A DNA stretch of 64,000 bases from positions 18,396 through 82,395 of the forward strand of contig JBDHLD010000009.1 of assembly GCA_039586035.1 (NCBI GenBank), read 5' to 3'. A model generated the notes under the pieces. The model was not told the DNA's origin. It ran no database searches and saw nothing but the letters and a program-made list of their open reading frames with translations. Made by a program: the position numbers and the translations under genes. The DNA comes from JBDHHQ01 sp039586035 (GTDB lineage Bacteria > Gemmatimonadota > Gemmatimonadetes > Longimicrobiales > Gaopeijiaceae). This document shows, piece after piece, positions 62,759 to 64,000 of the stretch. Numbering within the stretch: position 1 is the first letter of the stretch; each line of letters begins with the position of its first letter.

Positions 62759-64000
62759 TCAGTCCGGCCGGATGTTCTGGTTGAGTCTGAACATGTTGGC
62801 CGGGTCCCACTTTCTTTTCAACTCGACCAGTCGGTCGTAGTTGCTCCCGTAGGCGCCACGGATTCGGTCCGCCTCGTCGTCGGGCATGAAGTTGACGTAG
62901 ACGTTGCCCGTGGCATGGGGGGCGAGCCGGTCGAAGAGCTCTCGGGACCACCCTACGACCGCTGCGTCGTCGGAGGTGTCTTCCCAGCGGCCGTGAACGT
63001 TCATCAGATAGGCGGCGTCGCGGGCCGGGTAGGCCGTCGCGTCGTGGGCGACACGCTGCGTGGCCCCGCCGAGCTGAGCCAGGAAGATCTCGCAGTGCGG
63101 GGTGGGCAGCTTGGAAGCGAACTCGAGGCAGATCTCGAGGATGTCTTCGGTCATCGCCTCGAAATTGTGCGACTTCCAGTAGTTGCGGACGCCTGGAGTG
63201 AGAAGCGGATCGAAGGCCTGTTGCCACCCCGCGAATGGATGCGGGCTGATCACGTCGGCAATCGGGTTGCCGATGCCACGGAAGGGCGCGAGAGCCGTCT
63301 CTCCATCGGCCATGTCACCGGCGTACATGGCGGCCAGCACCAGGACCTCGGTGCCGTGCACCTCTTCGGGCAGGAAGGGAAGGGGAGGCGCTTTACGCAA
63401 GACCACCCAGACCGTCAGCTCGTCCGGCGCCTGCTCCGTCAGGGCATACACTTGCTTCAGCACGTCCATGGCGTCCGCGAAGGGGTGTACGATCAAGCCG
63501 GACAGGATCTCGGGCCCTAGAGGATGGGCCTGAAACTCGAAGGACGTGACGATCCCGAAATTGCCGCCACCGCCGCGGATGCCCCAGAAGAGGTCCGCGT
63601 TCTCCTCGGCGCTGGCCCGCACCAGCTCGCCCTCGGCCGTGACCACGTCGGCGGAAATCAGGTTGTCAATCGTCATCCCGTGCTTGCGGCTCAGCCAGCC
63701 GAAGCCACCGCCCAGGGTCAACCCGGCGATCCCCGTCGTGGAGTTGATGCCCGTGGGGACGGCCAATCCAAACGCCTGGGTCTCGTGGTCGAGATCGCCG
63801 AGCGTGCAGCCCGGCTCGGCACGCACCACGCCGCGGCCCGGGTCCACGTGCACTGACTTCATGCCGGACAGGTCGATCAACAGCGCGCCGTCGGCAACGG
63901 AGTTGCCGGCGATGTTGTGACCGGCACCACGGATCGAGACGAGCAGATCGTGCTGCCGGGCGAAGCGCACAGCCGCCATGACGTCGCTGGTGCCGGCGCA
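62759..64000 (-). CDS. FAD-linked oxidase with BBE domain (5' end beyond window)
   Basis: At least 413 residues; the frame is open to the right edge, so the start is missing. PCMH-type FAD-binding domain with the FAD-contact His in IRGAGHNIAGNSVADG, then EPGCTLGDLDHETQAFGLAVPTG, LTLGGGFGWLSRKHGMT and the BBE C-terminal motif YGSNYDRLVELKRKWDPANMFRLNQNI. The family oxidises sugars, alkaloid-like or other alcohols using FAD. Substrate unknown. It lies 108 bp before the methyltransferase. Confidence 0.9.
   Translation of the reverse strand, partial: CAGTSDVMAAVRFARQHDLLVSIRGAGHNIAGNSVADGALLIDLSGMKSVHVDPGRGVVRAEPGCTLGDLDHETQAFGLAVPTGINSTTGIAGLTLGGGFGWLSRKHGMTIDNLISADVVTAEGELVRASAEENADLFWGIRGGGGNFGIVTSFEFQAHPLGPEILSGLIVHPFADAMDVLKQVYALTEQAPDELTVWVVLRKAPPLPFLPEEVHGTEVLVLAAMYAGDMADGETALAPFRGIGNPIADVISPHPFAGWQQAFDPLLTPGVRNYWKSHNFEAMTEDILEICLEFASKLPTPHCEIFLAQLGGATQRVAHDATAYPARDAAYLMNVHGRWEDTSDDAAVVGWSRELFDRLAPHATGNVYVNFMPDDEADRIRGAYGSNYDRLVELKRKWDPANMFRLNQNIRPD

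Noticed and set aside
1..64000. CRISPR arrays, tRNA or rRNA genes, transposases, integrases or attachment sites
   Set aside because: None seen on reading both strands; no regularly spaced repeats and no mobile-element proteins.

Overview
The window is about 64 kb of dense, high-GC bacterial DNA with short intergenic gaps and many stop/start overlaps of the ATGA or GTGA type. It comes from a Gram-negative organism: there are TonB, TolC and porin-type outer-membrane proteins, many lipoproteins, and periplasmic c-type cytochromes. The mix of exported beta-propeller and DUF5666 proteins, cupredoxins and cytochromes resembles Gemmatimonadota or a neighbouring phylum, but this is inference because no rRNA or other phylogenetic marker is present. 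I saw no tRNA, rRNA, CRISPR array, insertion sequence or phage gene.

Layout. 1-5281 (minus strand): a System I cytochrome c maturation operon, ccmABCDEF, preceded by a 7-TM protein; ccmF runs off the left edge. 5408-16609: a TonB-dependent receptor, a lipoprotein, a sensor kinase/NtrC-type regulator pair with a cupredoxin, a second cupredoxin, a monoheme cytochrome fused to a beta-barrel, and a PAS protein. 16659-24519: a Sel1/cytochrome c lipoprotein, an S41 peptidase, a DUF5666 lipoprotein, a cation diffusion facilitator, a small lipoprotein and a LOG-family protein. 24882-32319: a second kinase/NtrC pair, divergent from a cupredoxin / YtkA-like lipoprotein / porin / cytochrome c operon and followed by a patatin. 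32466-41797 (minus): a copper-efflux operon csoR / small exported protein / cusC / cusB / cusA / copB / SnoaL-like protein, with a CsoR-type operator at its head. 42007-48062: another cupredoxin, a large BNR beta-propeller protein, a glycosidase-like lipoprotein and a DinB protein. 48026-57129 (minus): a complete quinohemoprotein amine dehydrogenase operon with all seven structural and maturation genes. 57155-64000 (minus): NudC, an MscS channel, an unusual membrane-anchored P-loop ATPase, an ArsM-like methyltransferase with an in-frame UGA, and a partial FAD-linked oxidase.

How it fits together. Much of the window concerns copper and periplasmic electron transfer. The Ccm system would mature the c-type cytochromes encoded nearby. 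Three transcription units (TonB receptor, cupredoxin at 13599, cupredoxin operon at 28445) each have a -24/-12 (sigma-54) promoter with palindromic sites about 75-150 bp upstream, and two NtrC-type two-component systems lie beside them. The TonB receptor and the first cupredoxin share a nearly identical 14-bp palindrome, so one regulator probably drives both; the second system has its own, different palindromes. Copper efflux is separately controlled by CsoR.

The most novel single gene is the methyltransferase at 61853-62650. A TGA sits exactly where AS3MT/ArsM enzymes have a catalytic cysteine. The reading frame continues 57 codons to a normal stop, and a 7-bp hairpin with a G-rich loop begins 10 nt after the TGA. 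It is a strong selenoprotein candidate.
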